64,000 nt of DNA from Hyalella azteca (taxonomy: Eukaryota; Arthropoda; Malacostraca; Amphipoda; Hyalellidae), in assembly GCF_000764305.2 (NCBI RefSeq), contig NW_025939472.1, forward strand, positions 62,001 through 126,000. Direction: 5' to 3'. Within the stretch, counting starts at the first letter, position 1. Each line of letters starts with the position of its first letter. Position numbers and translations under genes: made by a program. The notes beneath the pieces were generated by a model, which made no database searches, was not told the DNA's origin, and was given only the letters and a program-made list of their open reading frames with translations. This document shows positions 12,002 through 23,945 of this stretch, one piece after another.

Positions 12002-12634
12002 CCTTAGACATGATTACAAATTAATAGACAAGGGCTAGCAAGACACCTGGTTTATTTATTGGAATTTGTTTATTTATTATTATAGTTCTTAATTTTTCAT
12101 TTTTATTCATCCTTTATTTGCGATCATTGGTCAAATGTCTGGGGTCACTGAAAGCCTATTTATTGATTAGTCCCCGACAAAGTCACTGATACGACTTTTT
12201 ACTTGGGTCAGGATGACACAGACAAAAGTTACAGATGCATCTTTTTTGGACAAATTCTCTCATTTTTTTCTGAGTGCAGCTGTAGACTTAGAACAGATAT
12301 GCAAAAGAAGTAGGGTCTCCTATCGAATTATTAATATGGTCTTAACCATTCACTTCATGAAGTCACTGTCACTAAAATTGATTTGGCGGTGAAATTCGAG
12401 AATCTGTGAAGACGAAATAAAAACACTTCTGAAGAACTTTAAATGATAAGCTACAAAGCAACTAATAGGCAAATAATTTTATCTACTCTCCTGTGACAAG
12501 TGACCGTTGTAAGCAAACCAAAGCAATCATCTGACGTCTTGCATACACAGCACTCATTGTGCTAAAAGTAACTGCAGTAGTAGCGTGAGATGAGAATCTT
12601 GTTTTATCCGTGTTACACTTTTCTGCAGTAATAA
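12002..12634. other. Intergenic, no gene seen
   Basis: AT-rich unique-looking sequence. The end (from about 12600) grades into the 20-bp array. Confidence 0.5.
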
Positions 12635-13303
12635 CTAGCCACTTGTAACAATAACCATTCACTTGTAACAATAAACATCCATTTCTAACAAGAACCTTCT
12701 ATTTGTAACAATAACCATCCATTTCTAACAAGAACCTTCCACTTGTAAGAATAACTATCCACTTGTAACAATAACCATCCACATGTAACAATAACCATCC
12801 ACTTGTAACAATAAACATCCACTTGTAACAATAACCATCCACTTGTAACAATAAACATCTATTTCTAACAAAAACCTTCCACTTGTAAGAATAACCATCC
12901 ACTTGTAAGAATAACCATCCACTTGTAACAATAACCAGCCACTTGTAACAATAACGAGCCACTTGTAACAAGAACCTTCCACTTGTAACAATAACCATCC
13001 ACGTGTAACAAAAACCATCCATTTCTAACAAAAACCTTCCACTTGTAAGAATAACCATCCACTTGTAACAATAACCATCCACTTGTAACAATGACCATCC
13101 ACTTGTAACAATAACTATCCACTTGTAACAATAACCATCCACTTGTAACAATAACCATTCACTTGTAGCAATAACCATCCACTTGCACCATTAACCATCC
13201 ACATGTAACAATAACCATCCACTTGTAACAATAACCATCCACTTGTAACAATAACCATCTAAATGTAACAATAACCATCCACTTGTAACAATAACCATCC
13301 ACT
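12635..13303. repeat. 20-bp minisatellite (ACTTGTAACAATAACCATCC)
   Basis: About 33 head-to-tail copies of ACTTGTAACAATAACCATCC with single-base variants (ATTTCTAACA, ACTTGTAAGA, ACATGTAACA). Three units (60 bp) equal 20 codons, so three minus-strand frames (up to 159 codons at 12699-13178) stay open with a 20-residue period. This is repeat-driven, not evidence of a gene. Variant units recur in blocks, a sign of segmental amplification. Confidence 0.95.
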
Positions 13304-14884
13304 AAAGCTTTTAATCAGGAGCTGCGTCACAAAAGTATGGCGTCTTCATTTGCGTGTCATTAGTTTGCCTTAACGCTTAAGTGCAGCAATCGCGTGCTGC
13401 GCTAATCAACAGGATTGCGGCGTAAATAAATGAGCTGATCTGCTCATTATGGCGCCAGCTTTACCACGGCAGATTGTGGCCCAGGTTTGTGATAGTTGTG
13501 GGAATGATTATTAGTGAGGCATGAATGTTTTGTTCGTATTTTTGGGCAACACATGGATTTTTGAGTTATTTTCCCTCCGTTTCTCCTGCATGTGTGATGC
13601 AGCTTATGAATGAACATAGATTCTTATTATGTAATAGATGTTGAAATGTTAAATTCAAATTTGCCAGTCTCACATTTAAAAATTTGTAAATGTGTTCATA
13701 AATGAATATATAAATTAAAGGTAGAATTGAAGATTAACCAGAATAAAAATAATGAAGTTTCAAGTTTTATGACATGAGTCCTTAATTTCAAGTTGGGTTC
13801 TCATTGTTTCCTGTATTTTGTTTTATATAATAACAAGGGAATTTTTTCTATGCCTTTACTTAAGAGCTAAAGAATTTCCTGAGAGCAAGAGCCTCTCAAT
13901 TAAAGCAGTCGTCTAAAAAGCGTCCAAAAGCGGCCACTTCTCGAGATATCAAAGCCACTTTTAGTCTTTTTCTCGAATTGTCGGTTTCAAGAAGTCACTA
14001 ATCAAATGAAAGACTTTAACTGGCGTCTAGAACGACGGAAGAACTCAAAACGCCCCGAAAGATTAAATAAGAGTCTGGGAGCTAAAAAAAAGCCTTCGGT
14101 TGATAAACCGACGAGCTCGAAGCTTCCAAAAGTTGACTGTCTCTTAAACAGAAGCGCTAGCCGCGTCGGAATTTTTTTTCCTTCGTCGTCTCTGATATGA
14201 AACACGGTCGCCAAAAAATCATAAGCTTTTTTTTTGTTGGTGGGCTAGAAACCAAACGTCTGTTGCCATAAGCGGCTTCCGATCCCGCATCGAAAAGCCT
14301 GATGCACCAGTTGTGGAAAAATGGGATCAGCTTTTATGCTCTGATTTATTTTGAGTTTTATTTGTGTTGCATTGGTAGTAAAACGAGCGTATGACCTGAA
14401 TGCAAGATGAGCAGGAATTATACACTTTTTATGTTCTATTTCAAGTAACGCATAGTATCCATGATTCGTGTTTTTATACCTCGAATTTGGACGAAAGATT
14501 TGGGTTCACTGGTAATTTTTTAAGAATTATACCAGTCAATTTTCCCAGAATTATTTCTGCAATTCGTAGATGGAACAGTTTGTTGTTGGGGCAGCGCCGG
14601 GTTAGTGTCGTTTTTTTTATCACCTTCTGGGCTCACCAGCACTCAAACTTTAAGTATTGCTAAGAGTACAAACTCGCTCGTGCTGCTGACTCAGCAATAC
14701 TGAATGTTATAGCGTCCCAATCAAAAAAGTGCACTCACTCGTGCGGAGACTTGCCGTACACTTACAAAATTTCAACCTCTGCAAGTTTTTACTAAGACCA
14801 CAATTTTCCTTATAAACCTTATGTCAACCATTCCTTATCAACTATTTAAAAACTAAATTTAATTTACTGTCATGATAGTTTCTT
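13304..14884. other. Intergenic, no gene seen
   Basis: Mixed composition. Around 14000-14215 both strands are open for 64-70 codons in a GC-richer patch, but neither translation is recognisable. Nothing repetitive noticed. Confidence 0.45.
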
Positions 14885-15055
14885 GACATGCATACTCGTA
14901 TTGACATCGACATGCTCGTACTAGCATTGCCGAACTCGTATTGGCATTGTCATGCACGTATTGACATCGAAATACTCTTGCATCAAATTGGACATTGTCG
15001 ATCGTTTCGGCATTGAAATACACATAATGACATTATCATGAGCGTATTGCGTCGA
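14885..15055. repeat. Degenerate ~24-bp tandem repeat
   Basis: Loose repeats of a GACATG-CTCGTATTGACATTG-like unit, about seven copies with many substitutions. An old, decaying minisatellite. Confidence 0.55.
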
Positions 15056-15837
15056 ACTTGTCAAAAGAAAACATTTGAAATTGATATTTGTATTTTATAC
15101 AAAGGCTTTCAGAAGACAATGATGCAGGATATTAAAAAAATCCTCATTGGACAATCTAAATGCCCATGAAAAATAGCAATTGTTACTCAGCTAAATACTG
15201 CTTTCATTAGCGGACCAATAAATACTATAGAAAGAACGTATCTATAGAACAACGAAATTATCGTCAATCATATTTTTGAAGTTCCCCGAAATTCGAAATT
15301 GATATTGCGCTTTGTTTGGGACCCCACTTTTGCTGTCAACAACTAAATTAAAAGGCATAATATTAATCAGGAGCTTGAAAGCGAGCTTCATTTCAATAGG
15401 AAGTAATACGATTCCATTAAATATCGCCAAGTTTGCCACAGATTGATTGATATTTGAGATCTGCGGTGCAAGGAAAAATGATCTTTCCTGACACGACAAA
15501 AAGCAGGGTTTGCGATTTGAAAGTTTTTTTCTCGAGCTCCATTGAAGAGGATAACTTAATTAATTATTTAGTTGGAGTATTACATATTTCTAGGCTGTTC
15601 TTATCACTGATCGTTGATCTTGCAGGCTTTGTGGTGCTATGGCCGCTCACGACAAATGAATTTAAGGCGCGTTGGTGTCGTGGGGGGTCGTGTCATCAAT
15701 TTAATCATATAATTTGACTTAATTTAATTTTGTAGTCAAGTTTTCATTAAGATTCCATGCTTTCTTCAAAGCTGTAGTGTTTTACTCTATCGTGAGCGTT
15801 GAAATTGTTTTTTCGCTCCAGGTCAACATCAGAAATA
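15056..15837. other. Intergenic, no gene seen
   Basis: AT-rich. Two short open frames (15242-15499 minus, 15454-15717 plus) without recognisable features. Confidence 0.5.
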
Positions 15838-15943
15838 AATAATATACTTTTAAAAATTACTTCTTAAAAACAACACTTCAAAAGAATCCAGTGTCTTCAA
15901 TGTTAAAGATGTAGAATGAATTTCTCATTTTATTTTCGTATAT
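15838..15943. repeat. Dispersed repeat, copy 1
   Basis: About 110 bp that also occur, diverged, at 60988-61105. Shared landmarks are TTTAAAAATTACTT, then AGAAT-CAGTGTCT, then ATTTTATTTYC. Here it directly abuts the first GGAC-core element. Function unknown. Confidence 0.55.
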
Positions 15944-16093
15944 AAAAAAATATAACTCAGTACTCACTCACTGCAGTGAGTGACAGCGAGCGCATTTTCT
16001 CGTCGACGAAAACTTGGTCACGGACAGACGGACGGACGGACATGGCGAGCACAATAGTGCATTTTTTTCAAAAATGAGAAAATGCGCTAAAAA
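15944..16093 (+). mobile_element. GGAC-core inverted-repeat element, copy 1
   Basis: One of six copies in the window of a ~150-180-bp element. Order: AAAAAATATAACTCAGTACT, the palindrome ACTCACTGCAGTGAGT, then GAGCGCATTTTCTCGTCGAC, a GGAC/AGAC tetranucleotide tract, CATGGCGAGCACAATAGTGC, and finally GAGAAAATGCGCTAAAAA. The last motif is the inverse of the AGCGCATTTTCTC arm, so the microsatellite sits between complementary arms. It has no coding capacity. Non-autonomous DNA transposon or hairpin-derived repeat are the candidate natures. Confidence 0.8.
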
Positions 16094-16126
16094 TTAATTT
16101 TACAACTTTTATTTTATATTTTTTTT

Positions 16127-16458
16127 CAAAATTATTTATTCTCTCAATTGATTCATGCATTGCATCCGACTTCAAACAAGCGTGCAAAATTTCAGATCAA
16201 TTGGACAGGAAAGTTTTTCAAATATCAGTTATAAGATTTGTAGCTGACAAAATTATTTTTCAATTTTTTAATATTGAGAAATTATTTTTTGTTCAATTTT
16301 TAAAATAATTTATTTTGTCATTTGATTCATGCATTGTCTCTAACTTTACGCAAGTGTGCAAAATTTCAGATCGATAGGATAAGTAGAAGTGTATCAAATT
16401 TAGATTACAAGATTTGTAGCAGACAAACAAACAGACAAACAGCCAAACAGACAAACAA
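16127..16458 (+). repeat. Two tandem 174-bp units ending in ACAGACAA microsatellite
   Basis: Two diverged units carry TGATTCATGCATTG (16149 and 16323, period 174), then GTGCAAAATTTCAGATC, then ATAAGATTTGTAGC or ACAAGATTTGTAGC. The second ends in an (ACAA/ACAG) microsatellite at about 16420-16458. The arrangement of a conserved GCAAAATTTCAG core followed by an ACAG-type tail resembles short repeats common in invertebrate genomes. I cannot name the family. Confidence 0.6.
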
Positions 16459-19246
16459 GAAGTGAAGTTAAAGAGAAGTGTTGTAAAAAGTTACACATTT
16501 TGATTGTCTTTTTTTGTCATTTTTAAAGGAAAATGAGGAACAAACTAATTTGCACTCATTATTTTTCCGTCAATATTATTTCGCTAAATAACGACTCGTC
16601 TTAATCACATTCTGAATATACATATACCGCTTAAATAAATGTTTCTCATGTCTACTTTAATGTGACTCTTCACACACTTTTAAGTATTTGTTAATTGATT
16701 TTTTCACCAAAGGTCTTCCATTCACTCATCGTTCATTAATGTATATAATCTATTAGATAAGCTCAATATATCATTTCAATGAAAGAAAGTTTTTTTAATA
16801 GTATAATTGAAATGTTTCGAAACTTGTTCTACAGTTTAAAAATTATAATTCAGTGCACATAATTCTTATTATCAATAATAAATTATATTTTGTTTTATTG
16901 GTTCCAAGATTGTAACTGAACAAAGACGCTCGTGAGACGCCATGTCACAGAAACTTGTCCGCAAGTATGTCACGGTAACTTAACTTGTGTTTAATTAATT
17001 GAGTGTTCCGAAGTGTTTAAGAAGAAGAAAAAAACCTAATATTTCTAGGTGACACTAATTATTTGAACGTTCCGAAGTGTTTTTGGGCAAGAAAAAGTCT
17101 GTATATTTATAGGTGACGCGCGTCAGCGTTGAGGCAGCGTAACGACCTGCAGCAGGCCGCTGGCAGGGCATCTAACTCGAGACAAAAATGTTGCTCCTTC
17201 GGTAATTTTTGGCTGATTTTATGGGAGCCGTTGACATGGCCATTAAGGTCGGAGTGGGGGGGCAAGATAGGCGGGGTGGGGGAGCTCTGATTACACGTCA
17301 TTAACTAGCTACAAATATCTCTTCGTAAAAAAAAAAACATTTCTAATTGATCTGGCCACAATAGGGGGTCTCAGTGCACACCATAAATAAATCACAAATT
17401 AATTTTTTTAACACAACTGTCATGATAAAATAAAAATAAAAACAATGCCTCTTCATGCAAAATTAATTCATCTGAAACTTGAACGCTAAAGAAGATAACT
17501 TATATTGCATTTGTGGATCGCAAATTCCCTTTTTACCCAGTCACTATATATCAACAATGGTTGAAGTAAAGATTATTCTCTACCTTGCAAACATTCATCA
17601 ATGGTTGAAATATATATTTTCTTTACATTGCAATAGTTCACCAATGCTTGTACATCTTTTTCCTCCACCTTGCACTATTTCACCAGCTCTTAAATTACAT
17701 ATTTTGCTTCAAGAGCCTGCCGTGTAAATTGTTCTCGGTAGATTGGCTGGTGAAGGTGACGAGCGACCATCAACCTTAACATAATGACTCTTGGCGTCGC
17801 GGCAAAACACCGAAATTAGTTTACAGAAGAGAGCGAGTGCGCCATGATTGTCCGCCCCATCATTCATCCAAAAATCGTTACAGTAAAGGAGCTACGGTCA
17901 CCACCAAGATATCGGTTATACGTAAGATTTTGATTGAGACAATGGAGAATATAAATAGGTTATTATTATTCTAAGAAAGATGGTTGAATTTTGCCGAAAA
18001 AGAGACAGGGTGTCAACTTTCCAAGACAATTTGAATTCCTTCTACTTCAAGAAAGAAATAAATACAGCGTTTGTTTCGGGTTACGTTAGGGATGAGGTTA
18101 TGCGTTTGAATGAAGATATAAATTATTTTATACCTTAGAATAAAATGATGAGATCAGGTCAATCATTAAAGATTGAGTTGCACGTGAGCTTTTATCTTTT
18201 ATCTCGCAAGAACGGAATTTTTTCAAAACTAGTCCCACTTTTGACATAAAGTGGGACACAACATTTAGTCATGTCCTGATATCGTTTATATGGGTATACT
18301 TGGTACGAATTTGTTCTTTCTGCATTTGGAACTATAGGAAGTAAAGTTTTCAATGGATCTGCCAGGCATTTGAATTTAAATAGCCTACTCTACCGTAACT
18401 GATTTTTCCCTACCTTTCGAAAACTGTTTACTTATTTTCAGAATGAAGTTGAATTTAAAGAAAGAAGCAGTGGCAATTTTCGTACCTAGAATTTGAAGTT
18501 GATATTGCAACAGAAATAGTGACTTGTGATTCATTTTTTTGCACTTTCTAATCATGAATCAAGCTGACAAAATAACGGGAAAAATTTGATTCATTGTCAA
18601 CATGGTGTTTTTGGCGCTAAATTTGCATTCACGCAATGATTTTTTCTTTTCGCCTCTTCTACGGTAAAATTTTTGCTGCTCTGTGGGTATATGAACGTTT
18701 ATAAAGCTTAATTTCGTCGCATAGGTGTTCGTGTTCTTTTATGCGAACTTTTTCATGGCCAGGTTTATATTTAACAATTCTTTTGAGAATTTAGGTCGAT
18801 AATAGTGTACATGCTTCATTTTCGGGTCTTTAGAGATAAATAATATTATTTTATTATGTAATAAGATAATGAAATATCCAAATATTTTAGTTGGCGAATT
18901 TGGTTTTCTCATTATTACATATTTAGACTAGACTAACTATTACTATGGCTTATGAACACATCACTCTCTATTTGTTAGTCGTTGGCCTTCCCTTCAATTG
19001 CTTGCTAATCCTCATAGTTTTTATCCATATCTTGGCATTAGCAGGCTTCAAATGGCAGGAAGGCTTTGCACTCAAATGGGAAGGTGGGTTCGAAAGGCAA
19101 GGGGGGAGGGGGTAAACCATCGAAATAATTATCTATCAAAGTACCGTATAACGATGATCGATGAAATATCCAGCTTACACAAACCATTTTTAGTTTCGTT
19201 ACTGCCGACTAGGTTATTCGTGGGTTGAAATAACACGTATAAAACT
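16459..19246. other. Intergenic; small duplication at 17.0 kb
   Basis: Mostly AT-rich unique-looking sequence. Two diverged copies of a ~64-bp segment with GTTCCGAAGTGTTT lie near 17005 and 17069, each followed by a TAGGTGAC-type motif. 17120-17300 is GC-rich with a 64-codon minus frame of no recognisable identity. No gene can be supported. Confidence 0.5.
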
Positions 19247-19402
19247 AAAAAAATATAACTCAGTAGTCAGTACTCACTGAAGTGAGTGACAGAGCTAGCA
19301 TATTCTCGTCAACGAAAATGTGAAGTCACGGACAGACGGACGGACGGACATGACGAGCATAATAGCGCCTTTTTTTCCATAAACCAGAAAATTCGCTAAA
19401 AA
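19247..19402 (+). mobile_element. GGAC-core inverted-repeat element, copy 2
   Basis: Same family as 15944-16093 but more decayed: the palindrome reads ACTCACTGAAGTGAGT and the arm reads AGCATATTCTCGTC. Overlapping minus frames encode the Val-Arg-Pro-Ser-Val type of run that GTCC repeats always give, and are not genes. Confidence 0.75.
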
Positions 19403-20417
19403 ATTTATCCCGATGTTTGGTAAATACAAAAAGACTGATGGCCAGGATGTGTTCTGCTTCGGACATTGTCTGTGTTGCAATCAAGGCACAGTAGTTTTGT
19501 TGAAAGTGGTAATTGCCTTCAAAGTTCCAATGCAGTGGCTGTCGATTTGTAGTGAAATGAAAATGGATGAAAAAATGAATGCAGTAAAACAAAATAAAAT
19601 TTTCTGACTCAATCTTGACTTTATTTTGTTTTTTTTGTAGATATATAGAAAGGGTTCAGGTAAATTTGAGCTGCATGCAATTGATAGATATATTTTGTTG
19701 TCGAAAACTGTCGATAATTTCAATGGTGACGCATGCCGCTGTATTTACCCACACAATATATATAATATATAAGACATTATATATTACCCTATAATATATA
19801 AGACATTATATATTACCACGGCAAGATATGTCCCGCAGTTGGGAAGGAGCTATAGTGTGGTCCTGTGTGGACAGAAAAGATTTGAATGATTTTTCGCAAT
19901 ACATTTTCTTGACAAATACCAGGCCCTCCAGTGAAGCCCTCTCCAGCTTCCGAAATGCGTACTTCCGTTTTCTCCTCCGTTGTGAAACGAAGAATTATTC
20001 TCGTTCTAAATATCGGGCATGGTGACGTCAATATTTTATTTTACAGTATTGCATTCTGAAGCATTTACTATCGCAAGAAGAACAAATTTTTAACTTTAAT
20101 AGCGTGCTACTCTAATGAACTGGGTTATCAAATGTGTCTAATTATCACTCCGCATACTGAACCCATGTAAAGCAGCTCATCGAATAGTACGTTTTAATTA
20201 CATAACACTCAAGATTCTTTTCCGAGAACACAATTCAAAATTTAAATTTTAGAGTGCTAATTCACAACTCGTACATGTTGGTACACATTTTCAAATAGTA
20301 ACAGTTTAACTGATCAATTCAATAATATTTTTCTAGTGCTCTAGTAGTCCCCGAAGACATCTGGAAATTTTTTACTGCAAGTCATTTTTACGTTAAAATG
20401 TCGTTACGAATTAACTC
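19403..20417. other. Intergenic; 34-bp AT tandem duplication
   Basis: At about 19757-19818 an AT-rich unit containing AAGACATTATATATTACC occurs twice in tandem. A 65-codon plus frame (19828-20025) and an overlapping minus frame (19813-20031) are unrecognised. Confidence 0.5.
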
Positions 20418-20579
20418 TTTTTAGCGCATTTTCTCATTTATGGAAAAAATGCACTATTCTGCTCGCCATGTCCGTCCGTCCGTCTGTCTGTCTGTCCGTC
20501 TGTCCGTGACCTCAAGTTTTTGTCGACGAGAAAATGCGCTCTCTGTCACTCACTGCAGTGAGTACTGAGTTATATTTTT
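20418..20579 (-). mobile_element. GGAC-core inverted-repeat element, copy 3
   Basis: A nearly consensus copy in minus orientation. On the plus strand it starts TTTTTAGCGCATTTTCTCAT and ends with the palindrome ACTCACTGCAGTGAGT and ACTGAGTTATATTTTT. The tetranucleotide core contains both GTCC and GTCT units. Confidence 0.85.
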
Positions 20580-21335
20580 ATTCCATTTGTGCGACGTAGT
20601 GGTGTGAATAAGCTTAGGTTTTCAATACCCCAAGCTGCTTGCTTGTTCCGTTATGAAAGACGAGCACTAATTTCCGACAATTTTTTTCACGATTCTGAGT
20701 GGTTTGTTATTTGCAATTGAAGTAATTATTAGGCAAATTTTCTTATCGAGATATTTATATTGTTCAAGTGTGTTGAGGAGCAATTTTTACGATTAGACTC
20801 TTGGATGTCGTGGCCGGACAGATCAAATTAATTCTCGACTCTCAACTCTTTTCATACCGTTTTTTTTTATTTTGTTGACATGAAGTACTTTTTAAAATTA
20901 AAAAAGAAATATTTTGGGGGAAGTTCAGTAAAATTTTTGCACCTTGTCATGAGTGGTGTGGTTCCAGTCGATTTTCTGAGGTCGGGGAAGCTTTTCCGGT
21001 TTGGACATTCAATCACAGGAGGGCGGAGACGAGAGATAAGAAGTGGCAGCGAGAAAATTCGAGATGGACAAATCAGGGGAATTTGTCAGGAGTCTCTCAA
21101 TGAAGAGGAAGAGGAGCCTGTTCGCCCCCTAGTGCCTGATCATCATTCAAGACCAAGCGAACAAATGGCCGCCTTGTCCTTCTTCTCACTTTTTGGACTT
21201 CTCCGTCCGTCATGTCACAGTGAATTTAAATCAGGAACTTACGTGTAACAGGATCATAGATTTTTCAACGATGATTTTAACATGTGAATTGACCTCAATT
21301 TCTGTGGGCAGTCGAAAAATAAAAAAAAAATTTAC
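20580..21335. other. Intergenic; unassigned 122-codon frame
   Basis: A plus frame at 20880-21248 (122 codons, ATG start) is rich in Ser, Arg and Glu in its second half, including a run of five Glu. I recognise no domain. It could be an exon or chance. Confidence 0.3.
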
Positions 21336-21378
21336 CTGAGCTGCAAGGAGAAACCGGCACGGGTTGGCGGTAGACGAC
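21336..21378 (-). CDS. Possible 43-nt internal exon (minus strand)
   Basis: On the minus strand a T-rich tract ending TTTACAG (acceptor) is followed by a 43-nt GC-rich block and then CAG|GTAAAT (donor). The block is open in at least one frame and encodes about 14 residues rich in Pro and Val. Both splice signals are close to consensus and the composition contrasts sharply with the AT-rich flanks. No partner exons were identified, so this is a candidate only. It may equally be a chance match. Confidence 0.2.
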
Positions 21379-21669
21379 CTGTAAAAAAAATTTCATGTAT
21401 TTAGTTAGAAGTGAAAGGACCCTTTGGACGAGAGATTCCCGAATTTATTTTGGCTTCCAATAAATATATAACTTTTCTGATGTCGCTTCTAGATTGTTCT
21501 ATTTATCAACCCGTAAAAACGGGTCGAAAATAATAAATGATAATAAGTTGATTAAAAACTCTCGAATTCAAACCAAGGTTCGATTTCATTGAACATGAGC
21601 GCTGTCTATGCAAACTACGTCCGCTCCGAGGCTCTAAACAGCCGTGCTCTGTCGCGGCTTCCTTGGCCT
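21379..21669. other. Intergenic, no gene seen
   Basis: AT-rich, followed by a GC-richer 90 bp that leads into the array. No feature recognised. Confidence 0.5.
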
Positions 21670-22125
21670 TCCTTAGACGGAGTCTCTGTCTCTTAGACGG
21701 AGTCGCTATCTCTTAGACAGAGTCTCTGTCCCTTAGACGGAGACAGTCTCCGTCTTTTAGAAGAGTCTCTGTCTCGTAGGCGGAGACAGTCTCTGTCTTT
21801 TAGAAGAGTCTCTGTCTCGTAGACGGAGACAGTCTCTGTCTTTTAGAAGAGTCTCTGTCTCTTAGAAGAGTCTCTGCCTCTTAGACGGAGACAGCCTTCG
21901 TCTTTTAGAAGAGTCTCTGTCTCTTAGGTGGAGACAGTCTCTGTATTTTAGAAGAGTCTCTGTCTCTTAGACGGAGACAGTCTCTGTCTTTTAGAAGAGT
22001 CTCTGTCTTTTAGAAGAGTCTCTGTCTCTTAGACGGAGTCTCTGTCTATTAGACGGAATATCTGTCTCTTAGACAGAGTCTCTGTCTCTTAAACGGAATC
22101 TTCGACTATTAGACGGAGTCTCTGT
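21670..22125. repeat. Self-complementary minisatellite (GTCTCTGTCTCTTAGACGGA type)
   Basis: About 20 copies of a ~20-22-bp unit GTCTCTGTCTCTTAGACGGA, alternating with the variant GTCTCTGTCTTTTAGAAGA. Inverted fragments are interspersed: CTGTCTC faces GAGACAG repeatedly (AGACGGAGACAGTCTCTGTC), so the single strand can fold into many short hairpins. No open frame of note. Confidence 0.9.
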
Positions 22126-23567
22126 CGTGCCTGCGTGTCGGCATCATTGATGTTAAGGCTGGGGTCGGTGGCGGTGTTCGTGGTGTTGTGGTCATTTTTA
22201 ACAGGAAAAAATAACAATTATTTGTGGCACTTTCAATTAAATTCGCAAACTGAAAATCCAACTACAATTTTTCTCCGTACGAGCAATGGTGCTTATTGAA
22301 CCAACATGGGCACGTTGTTCAAGTTAGAGCGGCTTCAAGCGATCGATATGATTAAAGAATCGATAATAAAGTAAACAAGTATTTTATAAGAAATGAAGGT
22401 CGTTAAGATATTTTCTATAGAGACGCGACACGTTTTCTGGTGAGCGACACACTCTCCTGGAGTAGCGGACAAAACAATATTGTTTCTCGGGACAGCGCGG
22501 GACAAAAGTTAGCTGATTCACTAGAAAGTTTGGAGACGATGTTCTTATTGCTACGGCACTACTACCTCGGCCATCCAGTGTCCGCTTCTTAGAGTGACGA
22601 CTTCACTATTACGCTTCACAGACGCAAAAATATCGGCATCGAAATCTCATGGAGAGCTGATTTGAGTTTTGACATTTTTTACGTTGAAACATGAGGCCCA
22701 TCGAGGAAAATATGCAAATTTTATTTGCCAATTTTATGGAGTGAAACGAAATCTCAACAAAAAATGGAAGTGGAATGAAGCGGAATTGAAGTGGAACTTA
22801 GTCAATATATTAACAATTTGGATAATATAACGTTCATACTTCATGAAACATGGACAATACTATATCAATGTCAACCTTTACACTATTGTACCGAAATGCT
22901 TTGAAGCCTCGATCGTCATGGCAACAGTGATGGCTCTTGCACTGGCATTGTGATGATGTTCATCATCGAATTCCTCGCTTTGTTCCAGCGGTTTATGAGC
23001 AGCGCGCTGTGCAATCAAAGCTACAAAGAACAATGATCTCCTCACACATGTACTTTTATAATTAATCGACTGGTTCTAAAAACAACGGCCAGTTCTCCAT
23101 GGGACGCAGGTCATAATTACAAGGTTCTTTTGTCGCTCGTATAATTTAGCAAAATTTTTATATTTCCAAATCCATCTTCTCCATCTTCACTGTTACATCA
23201 GCTTAAATTCACATCAGCTACATTAACATTTTATTTTGGAATGATTTACTCTCCATTTATTTTATTTTTATTTATTTATTTTTTTTTGAATTCGCGGTTA
23301 GACGATCATAAGCCATGCAGAGACCTAGGTGAGCCTGACAACTGAAAATCCCTCTATTAATTTTGATAAGTTTTCATTTCTCGAGTTTATTCGGCAGGAT
23401 TACTTTAAAGTAACTGCCATGCCAGCCTCTCATGCAGCCCGCAGCACGCTGCACGTTCATCAATCAGCCACCGAGCGACGTTAATACGGAGGCCCAAGGA
23501 AAGACGACCTGCAAACGAGTCCTGCATACGTTGGAACCCTGCGAAGAATGCACAAAAATTTCCAAAC
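22126..23567. other. Intergenic, no gene seen
   Basis: Unique-looking sequence with a few GC-richer patches (22430-22620, 23400-23540) and no long open frame. Confidence 0.5.
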
Positions 23568-23945
23568 AATTCGTCACTTGAAATTCATGACAGAGAATGT
23601 TGATCTCCTTAATTATTTTTAACAATTCGTCACATGAAATTCATGACAGAGAATGTTGATCTTCTTAAATATTTTTAACAATTGTTCACTTGAAATTCAC
23701 GACAAAGAATGTTGATCTTCTTAAATATTTTTAACAATTCGTCACTTTAAATTCGCGACAGAGAATGTTGATCTTCTTAAATATTTTTAACAATTCGTCA
23801 CTTTAAATTCATGACAGAATGTTGATCTCCTTAAATATTTCTAACAATTCGTCACTTTAAATTCACGACAGAGAATGTTGATCTTCTGAACTATTTCTAA
23901 TAATTTATCACTTAAAATTCGCGACAGAAAATGTTGATCTTTTCA
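23568..23945. repeat. 56-bp tandem repeat
   Basis: About seven copies of a 56-bp unit. CAATTCGTCACTT is followed by AAATTC-TGACAGAGAATG, TTGATCTTCTTAAATATTT and TTAA. Starts at 23568, 23624, 23679, 23735, 23791, 23845 and 23901. Confidence 0.92.

Noticed and set aside
12699..13178. 159-codon minus frame with a regular 20-residue period
   Set aside because: A direct product of the 20-bp minisatellite; two other minus phases are equally open with the same peptide.
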